A stretch of DNA of 64,000 bases from Centropus unirufus (taxonomy: Eukaryota > Chordata > Aves > Cuculiformes > Centropidae). The notes below the pieces were generated by a model. It saw only the letters and a list, made by a program, of their open reading frames with translations. It did not search any database and had not been told where the DNA came from. The stretch covers positions 103,583 to 167,582 of the forward strand of contig VYZI01000391.1 of the NCBI GenBank assembly GCA_013397695.1, in the 5' to 3' direction. Position numbers and translations under genes: made by a program. Shown here in pieces: positions 36,691-49,852 of this stretch; within the stretch, counting starts at the first letter, position 1, and each line of letters begins with the position of its first letter.

Positions 36691-39595
36691 AGCAAAGTTT
36701 AATTTAAGAAGAGTTACAGAATCCCACATTTAGTAGATATGGTAAACTGCACTATATATAATGGAAACAAATGGCAAGGAAGAAATTGTATATAAAAGTG
36801 TGTTGAAGGCTGTATTTATCCACTAAACATGAATTTATGAGTTCACACTTAGGCAACAAAAAATAGAAAAGAAAAGAAAAAGAACCCCCTCAGACTATGT
36901 ATACAGCAATATTACATGTGAAATACATTAAATATTTCCACTATCCTATTTCTCTTGCCACTCATCTCTTTATTAAAGAGTTCAGCTTCAATGCTGTAGT
37001 CAGTTTGTGGCTCTGAATAACTCATAAGAATAATCTGGAGTGTTCCCTTCTCATTGTTACGATGGGAAACAGGAAATATCCAAAAAACATAACCTATGAG
37101 AAAAGAGTAAACCAATAAAATAAGAAAAAAATAAATAAGTAAAATATGAAAAAGTTATAAAGTTAAAAAGTTATAAGGTTACTGTAAAACTAATGACACA
37201 TTTTTTCTTGTTCACTGTGGACAAAGTAAGAAGTATCAAGAAAGATAGGTACTATCGCCTCTCCGAAAGAATACTGGAGCAATAACAGGACAAAAAGCTA
37301 AGCATGGACATTTAAAAAAAAATCTAAAAAATCACCATAGCTGGAGGTTTAAATGAAAAAAAAAAAAGCTGCCTAGGATGGCTTAAATGTAACTCAGGTG
37401 CTGTTTTTCTCCAAATGCAGACATGAACTTACATTATGAGCTTTGGAAATGGATATACATTCTGATTTCTCCATCAAATTCCCTTGTCTAGACCTTAAAA
37501 ATAAAGGTGGAGTTTTTTCTCTTCCCATAAATTTTCCACCTTTTATATTCAGTTTTTGCTTCCACACTGGAACATTTGGCTTAAAGTGGAATCATAACTG
37601 TTAATAAACACCAGAAAAAGTAGATTTCTCTGTATTTACAAATGACTTTCATATAATAACCAACTTGACCAGAGTGGAAGGTGTTAGAAATATTAAAAAT
37701 AAGCCAATCCTTTGTTTTACCATATTTTATTTACTTTTGTCTCAGTAGATTTTAATAAGCTCTAGATAAACATGTGATTGAAGTGCTCGAGTCCAGTTTT
37801 TGAAGTTTACTCCTCTTCAGCAATCAAGGTAATGGTGTTTTTATTTCTATTTTATTATGAATGTGATTGCAATTCGTTAGCCACATCCTAAGCATGTAAG
37901 AAGGGGAATAGGAAATGTTACATAAATGAAAATGGTGTTAGTATTATCTGTAACAAGCCTTTTTTTTTTTACACTAGTTTTTGAAAACCTTCTGCTAATA
38001 ACCATAACCACACGAAGGACAGTTCATTTTCTGGCAAATTATATACTGAATGTAGAAAAAACAAAAAGGCAGAAATTTCCAAAATACTGAATAGCTGTTG
38101 TTTAACACTAGCTGAGCAGTATCAAATCCAACCAATTATACTTCCCACAAGTGTTATGTGAACAAGTACCAACTGAAAAAAAGATGATGATGGCTGTTCC
38201 CCACTGTGCAGTTAATGGTGAATCTTTTTTCTGTTGGCTTGTTCCTACACTCTATCTCTGCTTTTTTTTTGTAAGACCTTAAGAAAATGAAAAGCCATAT
38301 TTGTCACAATTTCTTTCATAGAAAAGTCATCTTTGTTATTCACACTTCCTGGTGTTGTGCAAGCTCTTGGGACACCTTATCATTATTATATGTGGACACT
38401 AAAGGAATACTGTCATCAGTATAACAGTCCATCAGATGTTAGGCTCATTACATTCTGCTTTGTGAAATGTATCACTCCAATTTTTCCTACCACAACATTC
38501 AGAGACTGCCTCCAAACATGAAGACTTATTATGAGTCCATCTCACCTCAGCTTCCTTCCTCCTGATTATTCACAGCTTCTCTTCCATCCTCTTATGGGCA
38601 TCTTCGCATAAAAGGGCAAGGTAGGAGAAGTCTCAGAAAAGATGATGAGAGATAGCCTTCTAGTTATTTACTGCTTAGGTTTTGGGACCTGTGGAAATGG
38701 CCATTACAGAGCATCAGGTTGGCTACAGCTCAGACCTGGATGTCCTCTCAGTTTTGTATTCCACAGGCAGCTGTGAGTTTTCATATGGAAAAATACTGTA
38801 TGTTCATTTGAGTATATGGAACAAATCTAACTTCAGTGTGCTGTTCAACCAGCTTCCCATACTCCGCTTCCAAACAACCAGTTTGGTTGTATGGAATACA
38901 CACAGTGAGTCCAGTCATGTGACAGAAGGTGGTGGTATAGGGATATCCTGTAACACAGAAAGAATGACTATGCTTGAACATAAAGTAGAGTGCTGTCACA
39001 GACATTCATCAAAAACTAAGTAGTTTGGACTCATACTCCCAAAATCTCTGGAGAATTTTTACCTGTAAATTCACATTCTTTTCCCATTAACTATACCTAT
39101 TTTGACTTCTTTGATTCACAAATTCCCAGGGCATCTCCTCCATTCATGACTACAGATCTCAAGCATGGGCAAATAAAGAATAATAGTGGATCTCCTTCAG
39201 AGAGAGAAACTTCCAGATTATGCTATTGAAGTCTCAAAATCTTTGTAAGGTTAGCAAATTCTGTATTAAAAGAAAGGAAGCAAAACTTTCTTATATGTGA
39301 ACCAGTGGCATGACCTACAATCTTGGCTCCAATTCTTTAACTCGGTATAGTATGTGAAATCTTCTTTAAGTACATGATTTTCTGTTTCTAATTGGAGCAA
39401 GTGCCCATATGTCCCCTTACCTCATTTCAGATTCAATTCTACTTTAACATTTACTGCTCTGACTTTTCTGCCTACTTTGATTAGTTACATAAGTTTCCTT
39501 TAAAAAGGTTACACAGTTAGTCCTGCTGATAGGCACAAAGCAAGTTTTAAATTCTGAAATACTGAGTTTGTCACATCTTGACATTTCAAGGGACA

Positions 39596-39632
39596 TAGTA
39601 ATATTTTTCTCCTGTAGTAATATTTTTCTCCT
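39596..39632 (+). repeat. Tandem duplication, about 19-base unit
   Basis: TAGTAATATTTTTCTCCTG is followed at once by a second copy matching the first 18 bases. Confidence 0.85.
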
Positions 39633-40663
39633 TTGTATTACCTAAGTTTGAGTTATAACATATTCTCTGGAAAACAATTTGCAGCCAATCTAAAATCAGA
39701 TCAATTTTAGTAAAAAAATATTATATTCACTCTTTTGGACTCTTCAAAAGATAAATATATGAAAATATAAACAAGAAGCATAAATAGAAAATTACCTTCA
39801 TTTTCCACAGTTAACCAAGAATTTTTGTGGGCAGAATTACTTCTCTGCATATACAGTTTCATTCAGTTTTCATCTTTAGTGTCTTTTAATTATGTGTAAG
39901 GATTTTCCTCCGTGGCAAAGGTCTGTGACTTTGTACATTGCTGTTAAAGGTGCAATGAATATCTAGTGCTTGGAAATCATGTTCGTAAATACTTAGTAAT
40001 AATTTTATGTTGCCAATACTTCCAAAATATACCCTAAAGATGCTCTTATGAATAATGAGTTATCACAGTAAACCTAAAGCATGATATGCAAATTAAGGGT
40101 TCAAAAGTCATGGAACAAGTGTACATAAAGCTGCAAGGCAACATACCCCTGGAAATGCAAAGCAAAATAAGTCAGGCATGAAAATTAGTCCCATAAAGAA
40201 AAGGAAAAAATAGTTCCCATTGAAGAAAACTAGTTTCAGAGAGGACCAAGCTTGTACTGCAAGCAGAGATAGAAAAAAGAACGTTTCTCAGCTCCTTAAA
40301 GCCATTTGTGTGGGTGATGCCATTTGTGCACAGTGCCAACTAATTCTTCCTTATTAAAATTAATGATCCATAATTCATTCTGGATAGGCAGACCATAAAA
40401 TGGATTGTAGTGAGCACATCTGAACCAGTTTCACCGAGACTGTGTTCAAACTGAGACTCAGATAATACTTATCTGGACTCTATATAGTTAAAAATACCTT
40501 AAGTGTTAAGGTTTATTTTTTTTGTAGCTATGTATATTTGACTAGTTTATTTAATGCCTCAAGAAGTTACTTCTGACTGTATCTATGCAGCTGGATTTGA
40601 TCCAGTTTCCACCACTACTATCTTAATTGACATATCAACAGGAAAATCATCCTTTGATTCTAC

Positions 40664-40692
40664 AAATAATAATAATAATAACAACAACAACA
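40664..40692 (+). repeat. (AAT)n then (AAC)n simple repeat
   Basis: AAT units (about 40664-40681) run into AAC units (about 40681-40692). The local open frame at 40554-40778 is simply reading the repeat as Asn. Confidence 0.95.
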
Positions 40693-41522
40693 CTAATAGT
40701 AATGAGAATAATAACAGTAGGAATCTTAATCATCCACTCTATTTAAATGAGCTTGACATGGGCCTATGGACAGTTTAGGAGGAAAAAATATGCATATTTT
40801 ATGTCCTTTAATAAGACTAATTTAATGCATGAAATATATAGTTATTTTTTGTGATTATTTAATCAAAATGCACAAATGTCATTTTCCTATGAGAAAAGAC
40901 TTAAAGAGGATTAACTGATCAAGTACGTTTGTTCTCAGTTTCACAACTGTTTTTAATTCTGGACACATAAAACAAGCATTCATTACAATAATTGCTACTA
41001 AATAATTTATAGCTGCAAAAAAGCTACACATAGCGGAGACACTATAGCTACTTATAACCTAGTAAATTAAAACTAAACCTTTTGTGTGCTGAGTATCTTG
41101 CATAAGATTAATTGGACAATGTAATGCTGCTCGTATTGCTAAGATCAAATGCAAGGAGAAATGAGATAAACTTTGCCTGTATCAATGTAACCTTAACTCA
41201 GCAGTTGCTGTTTATTTATTGGGCATACAAACAGATGCACCTACTCCTGTTGTAAAAGCTATTCAGGAAAATTGAGAGGTAAAACAAGAATCCTAGTTTG
41301 AATATCTGAGAAGAAGATAAAAGATATATCTTATAAAAGGATGGCTAGCCCTGGCTCCTTTTCAGTTCTGTGTCTTCTTAGCATGAGGCAGTCAAGAACA
41401 TGGGAACAAGAAATTATTTTGCCAATCTCCCCATCCTATTTCTATAAAACTAACTGTACTATAATGATGCTGAACATGAAATGGCATCAATTTCTTTAAA
41501 ATAAAAAAAAAAACAAAACTAT

Positions 41523-41546
41523 GTTCAGCTAGGGAGAGTAGCATTT
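41523..41546 (+). repeat. Direct repeat copy 1 (24 bases)
   Basis: The 24 bases beginning GTTCAGCTAGGGAGAG are identical to those at 42410-42433, 887 bases downstream. Flanks differ immediately on both sides. Confidence 0.95.
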
Positions 41547-41580
41547 TAAAAATTCTTTCCTTTTATCTCAGGGCCACACT

Positions 41581-41607
41581 CTTATTCTACTTATTCTACT
41601 TATTCTA
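41581..41607 (+). repeat. Three tandem copies of CTTATTCTA
   Basis: Perfect 9-base unit repeated three times; a microsatellite-scale slippage product. Confidence 0.95.
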
Positions 41608-42409
41608 CTAGTTATTCAAGACCTGCTTGTATGTTCTTCTTTGTCTGTTTGTAAGCCATTTGGCAAAATCTATATTTTTGCTAAGAATATTTGTAGGTGG
41701 TAAATTGGAACATACTTGGGTGCTTCAGCCTCCTTGCAAAAGGAATAAGATTAGTCTTTGAAAATAAAAGACCAAGAGGAACCACCAAATTCAACAACTG
41801 AATTCTGCTGTCATCTACAGTCTTGCATAGTACTATCTTGAAAGTTAATATACATACACAGATATTCTATATGAGATTTAACCCAGACTTTCAAAGTACA
41901 ATTCAAGACACTCAAATTTTTTTATTGACTTTGGTAGTGACTGGTTAAGTCTGTGTAAGCAGCTGCAACACCAGATCCTGCTGTAAGCCTGTTACTGTGC
42001 AAGCCTGTGGCACATTCACTACCATCCAACTTAATTGTGCATTAACTTGGAAGAAATGACTTTAAACATTATTTATTTTTTTATCTGGTCTCATTAAGAC
42101 AGAGTTCTATTCCCATGGCCAAGATTTGTCCTGTGACTACACACCACCAGTAAATGGGAGTAAATTCTTCTAATAACGATTTAGTGGATATATCCCATGT
42201 TATCTTAAGTTGAAATGTGCTTCTTGATCTTTGTTGTCAGGGTTCAACTGAATTAGAAAAGACTAAAGAGTGTAATGCTCCATTAGAGATGTTGAAAATT
42301 AATAAGTGGAATGTGATTAATAAATGTGAGCCTTTGATAATTATTCCACATCAGCAAGATTGACAGTGTCTGAAAGGTAAGCATGCAACCCAGATTGAAG
42401 CGATACTTC

Positions 42410-42433
42410 GTTCAGCTAGGGAGAGTAGCATTT
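42410..42433 (+). repeat. Direct repeat copy 2 (24 bases)
   Basis: Identical to 41523-41546, same orientation. Confidence 0.95.
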
Positions 42434-42706
42434 AGGTAATAGTATGCTTTAAGAAATAAAAAGTGGTATTTTTCTGAAAAATAATGTGGAAAAATAGCAC
42501 TAAAACATTTTTACTAGGTAAAATTATGAAAATGTGTTTTCTTTCTGGCAGATGAGACTTTGTTATAACAACTTGACTGATGAATTCTAAGTAAAAATAA
42601 AGATATTTTAGCTATTATTTCTTACTTTACCTAAAGGACTAGTTTTGTTCCCTTTTGATTAGAAAGACTAAAGTTTTGCAAGTGACATAGATTATGGTTA
42701 TGAATA

Positions 42707-42820
42707 GGAGATTTAGATCGTTTAAAGAAACACTTTGTCATGAATCTTGATTTTTTGTCCTGCTGGCTATGCTAATTTGTCACTAATGGGAGATTTAAAT
42801 CACTTAAAGAACCACTGTCA
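42707..42820 (+). repeat. Diverged short duplication
   Basis: About 34 bases at 42707-42740 (GGAGATTTAGATCGTTTAAA then GAAACACTTTGTCA) reappear with substitutions and a 2-base gap at 42788-42820 (GGAGATTTAAATCACTTAAA then GAACCACTGTCA). They are about 80 bases apart. Confidence 0.65.
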
Positions 42821-44639
42821 AAGGTATCAGCAAAAGTGATTTTAATATGATGTTGTAAAAGTGTCAATTTAGCAAAGTGATTCAATGGAATTTACTACAA
42901 CTGAAACAGTGACTCAATTAGACTCAGGAATATCAAGGTTCACACAAGACTTACGGCAGTATTTCCTAAATCAAATCATGCACATGTAGACACACACAAA
43001 CACAGATATACATGAATATCCAGGCACACGGAAATTAACCTATGATCAAAATTCCTCCCTTCTTAAGTTTAGTTAATTACTCATTTTTAATGCACTGGCA
43101 TTCCTCAAAGGGCAATTGTGGAGATTCAAGAAATCTGACTTTCCCATTATCCCTTGTCAGCTTTTGTTGCAGATGATCTTTCAAACTTTGCAAAATACTA
43201 CTTCTTCGTTGGCTTTGATTAGCAGACCTCTCTCTTGAAATCTTACCCAGGGACATGTGCCTACTGAGCGGCAGGTGTTGGTCACAGATGGCTGTGATAC
43301 AGGAAAGCTCAAAGGGTCTTACTTAAGACCACAATTTGTAAGATCATAAGATGATTGACTTCGGTCAGCATTTCTGCATTCTGGCCACAATTCAGGTTAG
43401 GTAAGTCTGGTATTTTCTACCAGCTGTACAAATTCAGTATATTTTTGGTGGTACAGTGCTGGTACCATCCGACTCAGGCTAAAACTCAGGCAGCAAGTGT
43501 ATCAAGACTCTCAGGGTATGACTGATCTTGTGCAGTCACTATCTTTTTCAGGTAGCAGTTGTTCCAGGTACCTCATAGCTCCAATTCACTGCACTAGTAT
43601 GAAGGAAAGGACACTATAGGATTTTTCTTCCATAACATGCATGGCTTACCTTCATATCACAGAGGGGCTGAGAGGGTTGGAGGTTGCGCCACCACAGTTA
43701 TCTCCAAAACTATAAATTGTTAGTTTTCTTACAACTGTGGTCAGTCTATGGTTTTAAAATTATAACTGAATGGCTTTGTATAAAAACTTCCAAATTTTAC
43801 CTTGCTAAGTAACCATTCATTTATGAACAGGCTCCTTTTAAATAACACATAACAAGCCAGCACCTGCTGTGTAGAATTCTATGACTACTTGGCATAATTT
43901 CCTCACTTTTCCTACAAGTTTTAGCAGACAGTTATTTTCATCTTGTTCAGAAGTCCTGTGTTGCCTCACTGAAAACGGTTTTCAAAATTCCTATCTTAGA
44001 ATATATGGAAGGAGCGTGCTACACATAGGTATTATTGAAATCTTGTTCATTAACCGTTCCTGGTTGATACCAATAAATGAAAATTTTTATCTATTTTATC
44101 CATTTAAATGCTATAGTTCTTAAATGAATAGTTCTTAAACCAGATTTTCCATTCTGAACACAACTCGATTGAGCAGGAGCTATAATTCCATTTAGGCTTT
44201 ATATTAGCATGGAGAACTTACTAATAATAAATCCATTGTATATCACTTCTCATTCTGTTGAAAAATAGACTGTAAACAAGTCACTGTTGTCTGAAATGGA
44301 ATTTTTATAGAGAGATGAATCATCAGATCACTTCTGTCACTAATAATTGGTACACAGACTGTTCACATGATATTCACTGCAAGCATCTGATTGATAGTCA
44401 AATTTCAACCTGCAAACAGGAGTGCCTTGAAACAGAGTTTTCACCGATATATTTGTTCCTGGAGCTTAGAGGTGGAGTAATACAGCTCAAAAAATTCCAG
44501 TTTTAAATGCAATTTATATTTTTCTATTTCTTTGAAATTGCCTAGCAACAACTTGATATTTTTGCATACATAAAAGCTCCTGTTGGTAAATTTGTTCACT
44601 GAAATTGTCATTAGTATACTAAAAACCAAATATAATTAT

Positions 44640-45125
44640 TGTCGTGATTTAGGCTCACTCCTGAACTCGTTGACAGCTAAATAGGGATGGTTGTATCCAC
44701 GTTGCTCCAAACAACTAGTTTGGAGATAGAAATATGACATCTTTAATTAAAAAATAATAATATATTGGGAAAAAATAAAAATAATAAAACAGGTACAAAT
44801 ATACAAAACTGAATCCCCTGCCACTGACTATACATCACCACAAATGGTGCAGGGCAAGCACAGGAAAAGGTGAGTTACAGATAGGAGCTGGACCCGGGCA
44901 CTGGATTCAGGAACATACAGATGGGGATCAAGGGACAGAAAGACAGATAAGAACCTTACTGGTTGCTGGCCATTGAAGAAGAGGGCTTCACTCCTGTGAT
45001 CCCTCAGTTTTATACTATATATGATGTATACGGAATGGGATATTCTGTTGGTCAGTATTGGGTCACTTGTCCTGTCCCTTCCTGCTGGTGTGCTCTTTTG
45101 ACTTATAGCATTCCACCAATTTAAG
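44640..45125 (-). mobile_element. Avian endogenous-retrovirus solo LTR, minus strand
   Basis: The low-coordinate edge starts TGTCGTGATTTAGGC, matching the reverse complement of an LTR end common in bird genomes. Further in, 'GGAATGGGATATTCTGTTGG' and 'TCAGTATTGGGTCA' match the recalled U3 of the same family. Read on the minus strand, a TATA-type box (complement of 45008-45014, TTTTATA) precedes an AATTAAA polyadenylation-type signal (complement of 44744-44750), which gives the orientation. The far edge is not clear; similarity fades after about 45125. No gag, pol or env sequence adjoins it, so it appears to be a solo LTR left by recombination. The family name is not certain. Confidence 0.7.
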
Positions 45126-46740
45126 GATTATTTTGGTTTCTATAGGAACAAGTACAAGCAATGGCCTTTCTGCATACCATTGCTCTATTATTTTGGTGGT
45201 GACTATAAATAGAAAAGTTCCATCACTTCTGGAGACAGACACTGTCTGAAAAATGCATAGTTAACTTTCAGAAAATGAAATTACTTGGACAAGGCTTAAA
45301 TAAAAAAAGTTAGGCAATAACAGGGTTATCAATAATCTCATACTAAAGTTGTTAGAATGCACCTAAAAGGAAATCTATTTAACAATATAGACAAATTCAG
45401 AATAATTGTTGAATTATTACTTAACTCGGAGATGTAGCCAGGACATTTGAGTTTTGAAAGGCCAGACACTTCCAGCCATGCTTTGCTGGTAATAATAACA
45501 ATTACATCACCCATCTCCTTTCAAGCATCAGACTTCTTTAAAAGAATAACCAATAGGTTCTATTCGAGGGTGAAATAGTCAACCTATTTATTTTGCTTTA
45601 GAGATACAGCTGCTACAGTAACTCAGACATTGATTATATTAAGTCTGGCATATTTTCTCTCACTTGCTGGAGCTGTATATTTATACTCATTTTTGGTTTT
45701 AAAACCCTTTAAAAAAGAAATATATTCTAAAAAAAAAAACAAGAAAAACACTTTATTCGTGAAATATGAAATTAATAGATGAACCAATGTAATCTGGTCT
45801 GGCAAGAGTAGAAAAATTCCCCAAATCATCTAAAATTTAATTAAATATTAAGGGATGTCTGCTTACTGTTTCTGATTGCATCTGTTTTTGAAAAATTTTC
45901 AATGCTTAGCATACTATGAAAGTGAGGAAAAATGTTTCCCCAATTTACATCCTTTGCTATCAGTTTAAGTAAAATGGTGCTCTTCATATTACTCAAAAAT
46001 GGGATAGTTTAGGTTGCTCATTGGAAGTGAGGTGTTGGTCTAAAATATTTATCCATATTTCAGTGTGAGCTAGCTGCTTTGTTAATAAAACTTGAAAACA
46101 AAATATAAAAATAGAGGAGCAGTAAAAAGAGGCAATCAATTAATGAGGCACTTGTTTTCTTTTCAGATAGATTAGAATAATCTGTGATGTATTCTATACC
46201 TAAACTTTTTATGGTAGAGCAATGTGCTTTAACATCTGTGCATATATTTTAAGACAAAAACTTCATTCACCAAAAAATAATCGTAACCAAAACCTAGTTC
46301 AATAAAAATCTAAAGAATGACTGCTGAATGAAGGTTGTTAAAATCTTGCAACTCTTGCTCAAATTACAGAAAAATTACAAACCTCAATATTTAAAAATAT
46401 TCAATTATTAAGTATGAAATTGTGTTTTAGATTTGATTTAGATAGGTTTAATTTAAAAAGGATACAAATAAATCATCTTTAATTTATGAATCAAAGTTTG
46501 CTATCTTTTTGAACACTTATGTTGTTGTATTAAGTGAAAAAAAGAAAACATTTTATTTTGAGTTGTTCCATTCCCTCCCTTTTTTATTATATCATTGATT
46601 TGCCTACATCTAAATTTTTTGATTGCTTGAACTACTGCTGAAACTGTCAAACTAAATTCTGTCTCTGCTACAGAGTTTCACTGCAGACCTACCCAGTCAA
46701 AAGAGATAAATTAGAGTGATGCTTCCTGCATTAAATTATT

Positions 46741-46755
46741 AAAAAAAAAAAAAAA
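46741..46755 (+). repeat. A15 homopolymer run
   Basis: Fifteen consecutive A, with no retrotransposon body recognised upstream. Confidence 0.95.
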
Positions 46756-48458
46756 GTGTTAATTGGCTTATTGTACTGCTTTGGTGAAAGGAATTGCCCT
46801 CTTTGATCTGCAGCATAATGAGATTTATTTTGAACATCAAAGTAATCTATAAAAACTGAAGAAGGAGATGAGAAGCTACATATTTTCATGTCCTCTGAGG
46901 AGCAGGGTAGGAATTAGCAATGCAAATGCCACAGGATGAAGGGACAGTCTGAAAGAAAACGAATGCTCAAAGAAAACAGCTGAACTTTGCATTCCATCAC
47001 AGTGCACCATAAGACCTTGAGCCATAGTTTATTCTCTTACACTGCTATAAATTTGGGGGAAATCCATTGACTACCCTGGACTTGCTCAGAATCGATGTTG
47101 TGAACATTGGGTCAGAATAGTTCCTGATCTTAGTTTTTTTCTGGCTGCATGACAAACAATGTGAACATCTACACAAGGATCCATATGACAGACTCTTAAT
47201 GCTCTTCACATAGCTTTACCAAAAGAACCCAACACCAGGGAATAAAATTTTGAATCTCTCATTGCTTTCAGTCATACCATGCAGCTCTTCATACAGCGTT
47301 GCAACTGTCTCTTTACAACCCTCTTTATACGGGCTTTCTACTTAGATGCCTTTAGGTGTAAAACATTTCAATGCAAGCATTGGAAGAGGCACATAGGTAA
47401 GATGCTGACCAGAAAAATATTTCAGCAGCAGTGTAATTTGATACTAGAAGTAAACAAGGCAAATTTATGGCATTTGTTCCATCAGCCCGTAAAAGACACT
47501 AGGAAAGGAATAACTGAAAGGTATAGTAATCCTTTCTTGCAACATCAGAGCGTTTTATTTTCTCCAAGCACAGAGGAAACTTATTTTTTAAACACATAAC
47601 TTTGGAGGTTCTAGGATATATCTCAAATTTATGCAGTTATGACGTACTCTTCAATTTCAACAGAAAAGCATTATACACCACTATTTCAGCTAACAGTTTC
47701 TAAAGGAAAGAATGTTCTTCTTTTAGATTCAGATGTTCAAATCAACAGTATTTAAATTAATTCATGCACTCTTAATTTAAACTTTTTTGCATGGCAAATG
47801 GAGAAAAGTGTTATGTAGCACAGCAGAGCTGGCAAATTTGCAGCTAAGCTTTTCACAAGGGCATGATGTTCACATAGAAATATCCTGTGTTTTCTTCCTC
47901 TTAAGTGTTACTTTTCAATGAGTCCTTTTGTGATTTCCAAAAAACATCAAGTACCAATTCCCATAAATGGATAATGCTGAGTGTGTGGCACTTGTGCAAA
48001 TTAAGCTATTCATGTAGATCCCTAAAAATAAAATGCTGCATGGTAAAAATGCTTTGGTGTATTTTTTGTGGGAGGAAGAGGGAGTTAATTTGATTTTTTA
48101 ACCTCTCTGAAATGCCACAGAAAATTGTCTTTGAGGTAGAAATACTTCAAAAGCTTATGACTACAGTCACTCACAAAAGTAAGTGTGCCAATTTTTAATA
48201 ATTCCTAGTGGAGGAAGCGGGGGGAGAGATATATGGCATGTTACAAAACTATCATATTAAATATTATCTTGAAAATTTCTGTGTGGAAGATTTTAGGAAA
48301 CAGATTTTCTAATAGCTGTTCTGATATAGCTCTTTTCCAACTTACATTACAAATATTTAAACATCAATACCAAAATTTATTTCTCCTGCTCTATTGAAAG
48401 AAAACATCTGAGTTATCTAAAATTTAAAATACCTGCATTTCATAGGAAATATTTGTGT

Positions 48459-48528
48459 TCCTTCCCTTCCCCTTTCTTTCCCTTCCCTTTCCCGCTCCCC
48501 TTCCCCGTCCTCTGTCTTGCCTTCCCTT
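48459..48528 (+). repeat. Pyrimidine tract of CCTT/CCCTT units
   Basis: About 70 bases almost wholly C and T, with only a few G interruptions. The complementary strand is a G-rich purine tract. Confidence 0.9.
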
Positions 48529-48877
48529 AACAAGGAAAAAAAACCAAAACAAATAAGCTGCATTTCCACAGAAAGAGGAAATCTTGTTCTCTCCCATCTC
48601 TGTTATGAACTATACAGATTATCTATATCTATGCCAGTATCTCATTCAGTTCTGGAACACTTCTTTTGAATGCAATACTAGTGTAGCCCTGTTTTTTTAG
48701 AGGTAGGAGTTCAGAACAGCTCTTAGTTGTCCTTACCCTGATGGAACTACTTAAAAAATATCCAACCTAATCAAGAACTTAAAATCAGCTCCAAAACTCA
48801 ATGTAAATCTCAACAGGAATTATAGATGGGTATGTCAAAATCTATACATAAAATTAATTCTGATTTTTATGATAATT

Positions 48878-48903
48878 TTAATTAAAGTACGTACTTTAAT
48901 TAA
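48878..48903. repeat. 26-base perfect palindrome
   Basis: Left arm TTAATTAAAGTAC is followed with no spacer by its exact reverse complement GTACTTTAATTAA, centred between 48890 and 48891. Confidence 0.95.
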
Positions 48904-49680
48904 GGATGGTTAGATGTTACTCTTAAAAAAAGTCACTATGCACCAACCAACAGATCTTATAGCTGAAATCAGTGACTAGGATGACTGTTTTCAGTTGTCA
49001 TTTTAACCCCTGGCTCTCAAATCTATCACACACTTCAAGACCCAGCAGCGTGATGCTTAATATTATTTAGAAACAATTATTGTATGTCTTTATATAACCC
49101 CACTTCTCTGATAGTACATAATGATCTTATTCTAAATATCTTGACTAATATTGAATTTTTTTTTGACTGCTTAGTGAGGCTGCTTTCTTTCAATGTGTTG
49201 CCTTTTCTGTTCTGACTTTCAAAAGACATATATCAGTGAAAAAGTTAGTTGGAGGAAAAAAAAATTGTTCTTTAAAAGCTGATAGTTCAAAAACACTTAA
49301 TATTTGAGTTCTGTCCTGAGTCCTGCAACTGATTTATACACAGTGCCAGAGAATTCACTCACTTAAAAATCCATTTCCTTGCAAATGTTCACATCGCTGT
49401 GACCACTGAAGACAACAGAGAGCTTGCCACAAAGAAATCAAGATAATAAAAATTTGTGGACAATCTTGTGTCTTAAGGAAGACCTCTAAAATTAGAACTT
49501 CTAAACTCCCTGACAGTGTCAAGGAATTTCATATGAAGAGTTATGATTTAGCCTAGTCCAAAGATTCAAATATGTATTTTTGACAGCTGCAGAATGAAGA
49601 GTTGTCTCTATGTATGATTTTTTTAACTAGATCCTGGTAATACTTCTGAAGAATTTTCTAGCAATAGTAGTTCTCAATTC

Positions 49681-49852
49681 CACAGAATTGCAGAATCACA
49701 GAATTATTAGGTTGGAAAATACCTGTAAGATCATCGAATCCATCCTTACCTGTCTACCAATAAACCATATCCCTAAGCACTTCATCTGCTGGTCTTTTAA
49801 ATACATCCAAGGATGGTGATTCCACCACCTCCCTGGGCAGACTGTTCCAGCA
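49681..49852 (-). mobile_element. CR1 LINE 3' end, minus strand
   Basis: Plus-strand text 'CAGAATCACAGAATTATTAG', 'GTTGGAAAATACCTGTAAGA', 'TCATCGAATCCATCC' and 'ACCACCTCCCTGGGCAGACT' is the reverse complement of a CR1 terminus with its tail. It is 5' truncated after about 170 bases. Confidence 0.92.

Larger units (their letters stand above)
36691..44639. other. Unique non-coding DNA with small duplications
   Basis: About 8 kb without a gene or recognisable transposon. Small features are two adjacent 'AAAGTTATAA' repeats at about 37150-37180, a 19-base tandem duplication (39596-39632), an AAT/AAC simple repeat (40664-40692), a triple 9-base repeat (41581-41607), a separated 24-base direct repeat (41523 and 42410) and a diverged duplication (42707 and 42788). 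Frames such as 38682-39023 (113 codons) have a minus-strand shadow and no domain. Confidence 0.5.
45126..49680. other. Unique non-coding DNA
   Basis: No gene seen. Low-complexity features are an A15 run (46741-46755), a pyrimidine tract (48459-48528) and a 26-base palindrome (48878-48903). The 106-codon frame at 47279-47599 has no recognisable domain and I treat it as chance. Confidence 0.5.

Noticed and set aside
40554..40778. Asn-rich 74-codon frame
   Set aside because: It translates the AAT/AAC simple repeat; no other support.
46741..46755. A15 run as the tail of a processed pseudogene
   Set aside because: No gene-like or exon-joined sequence precedes it on the plus strand.
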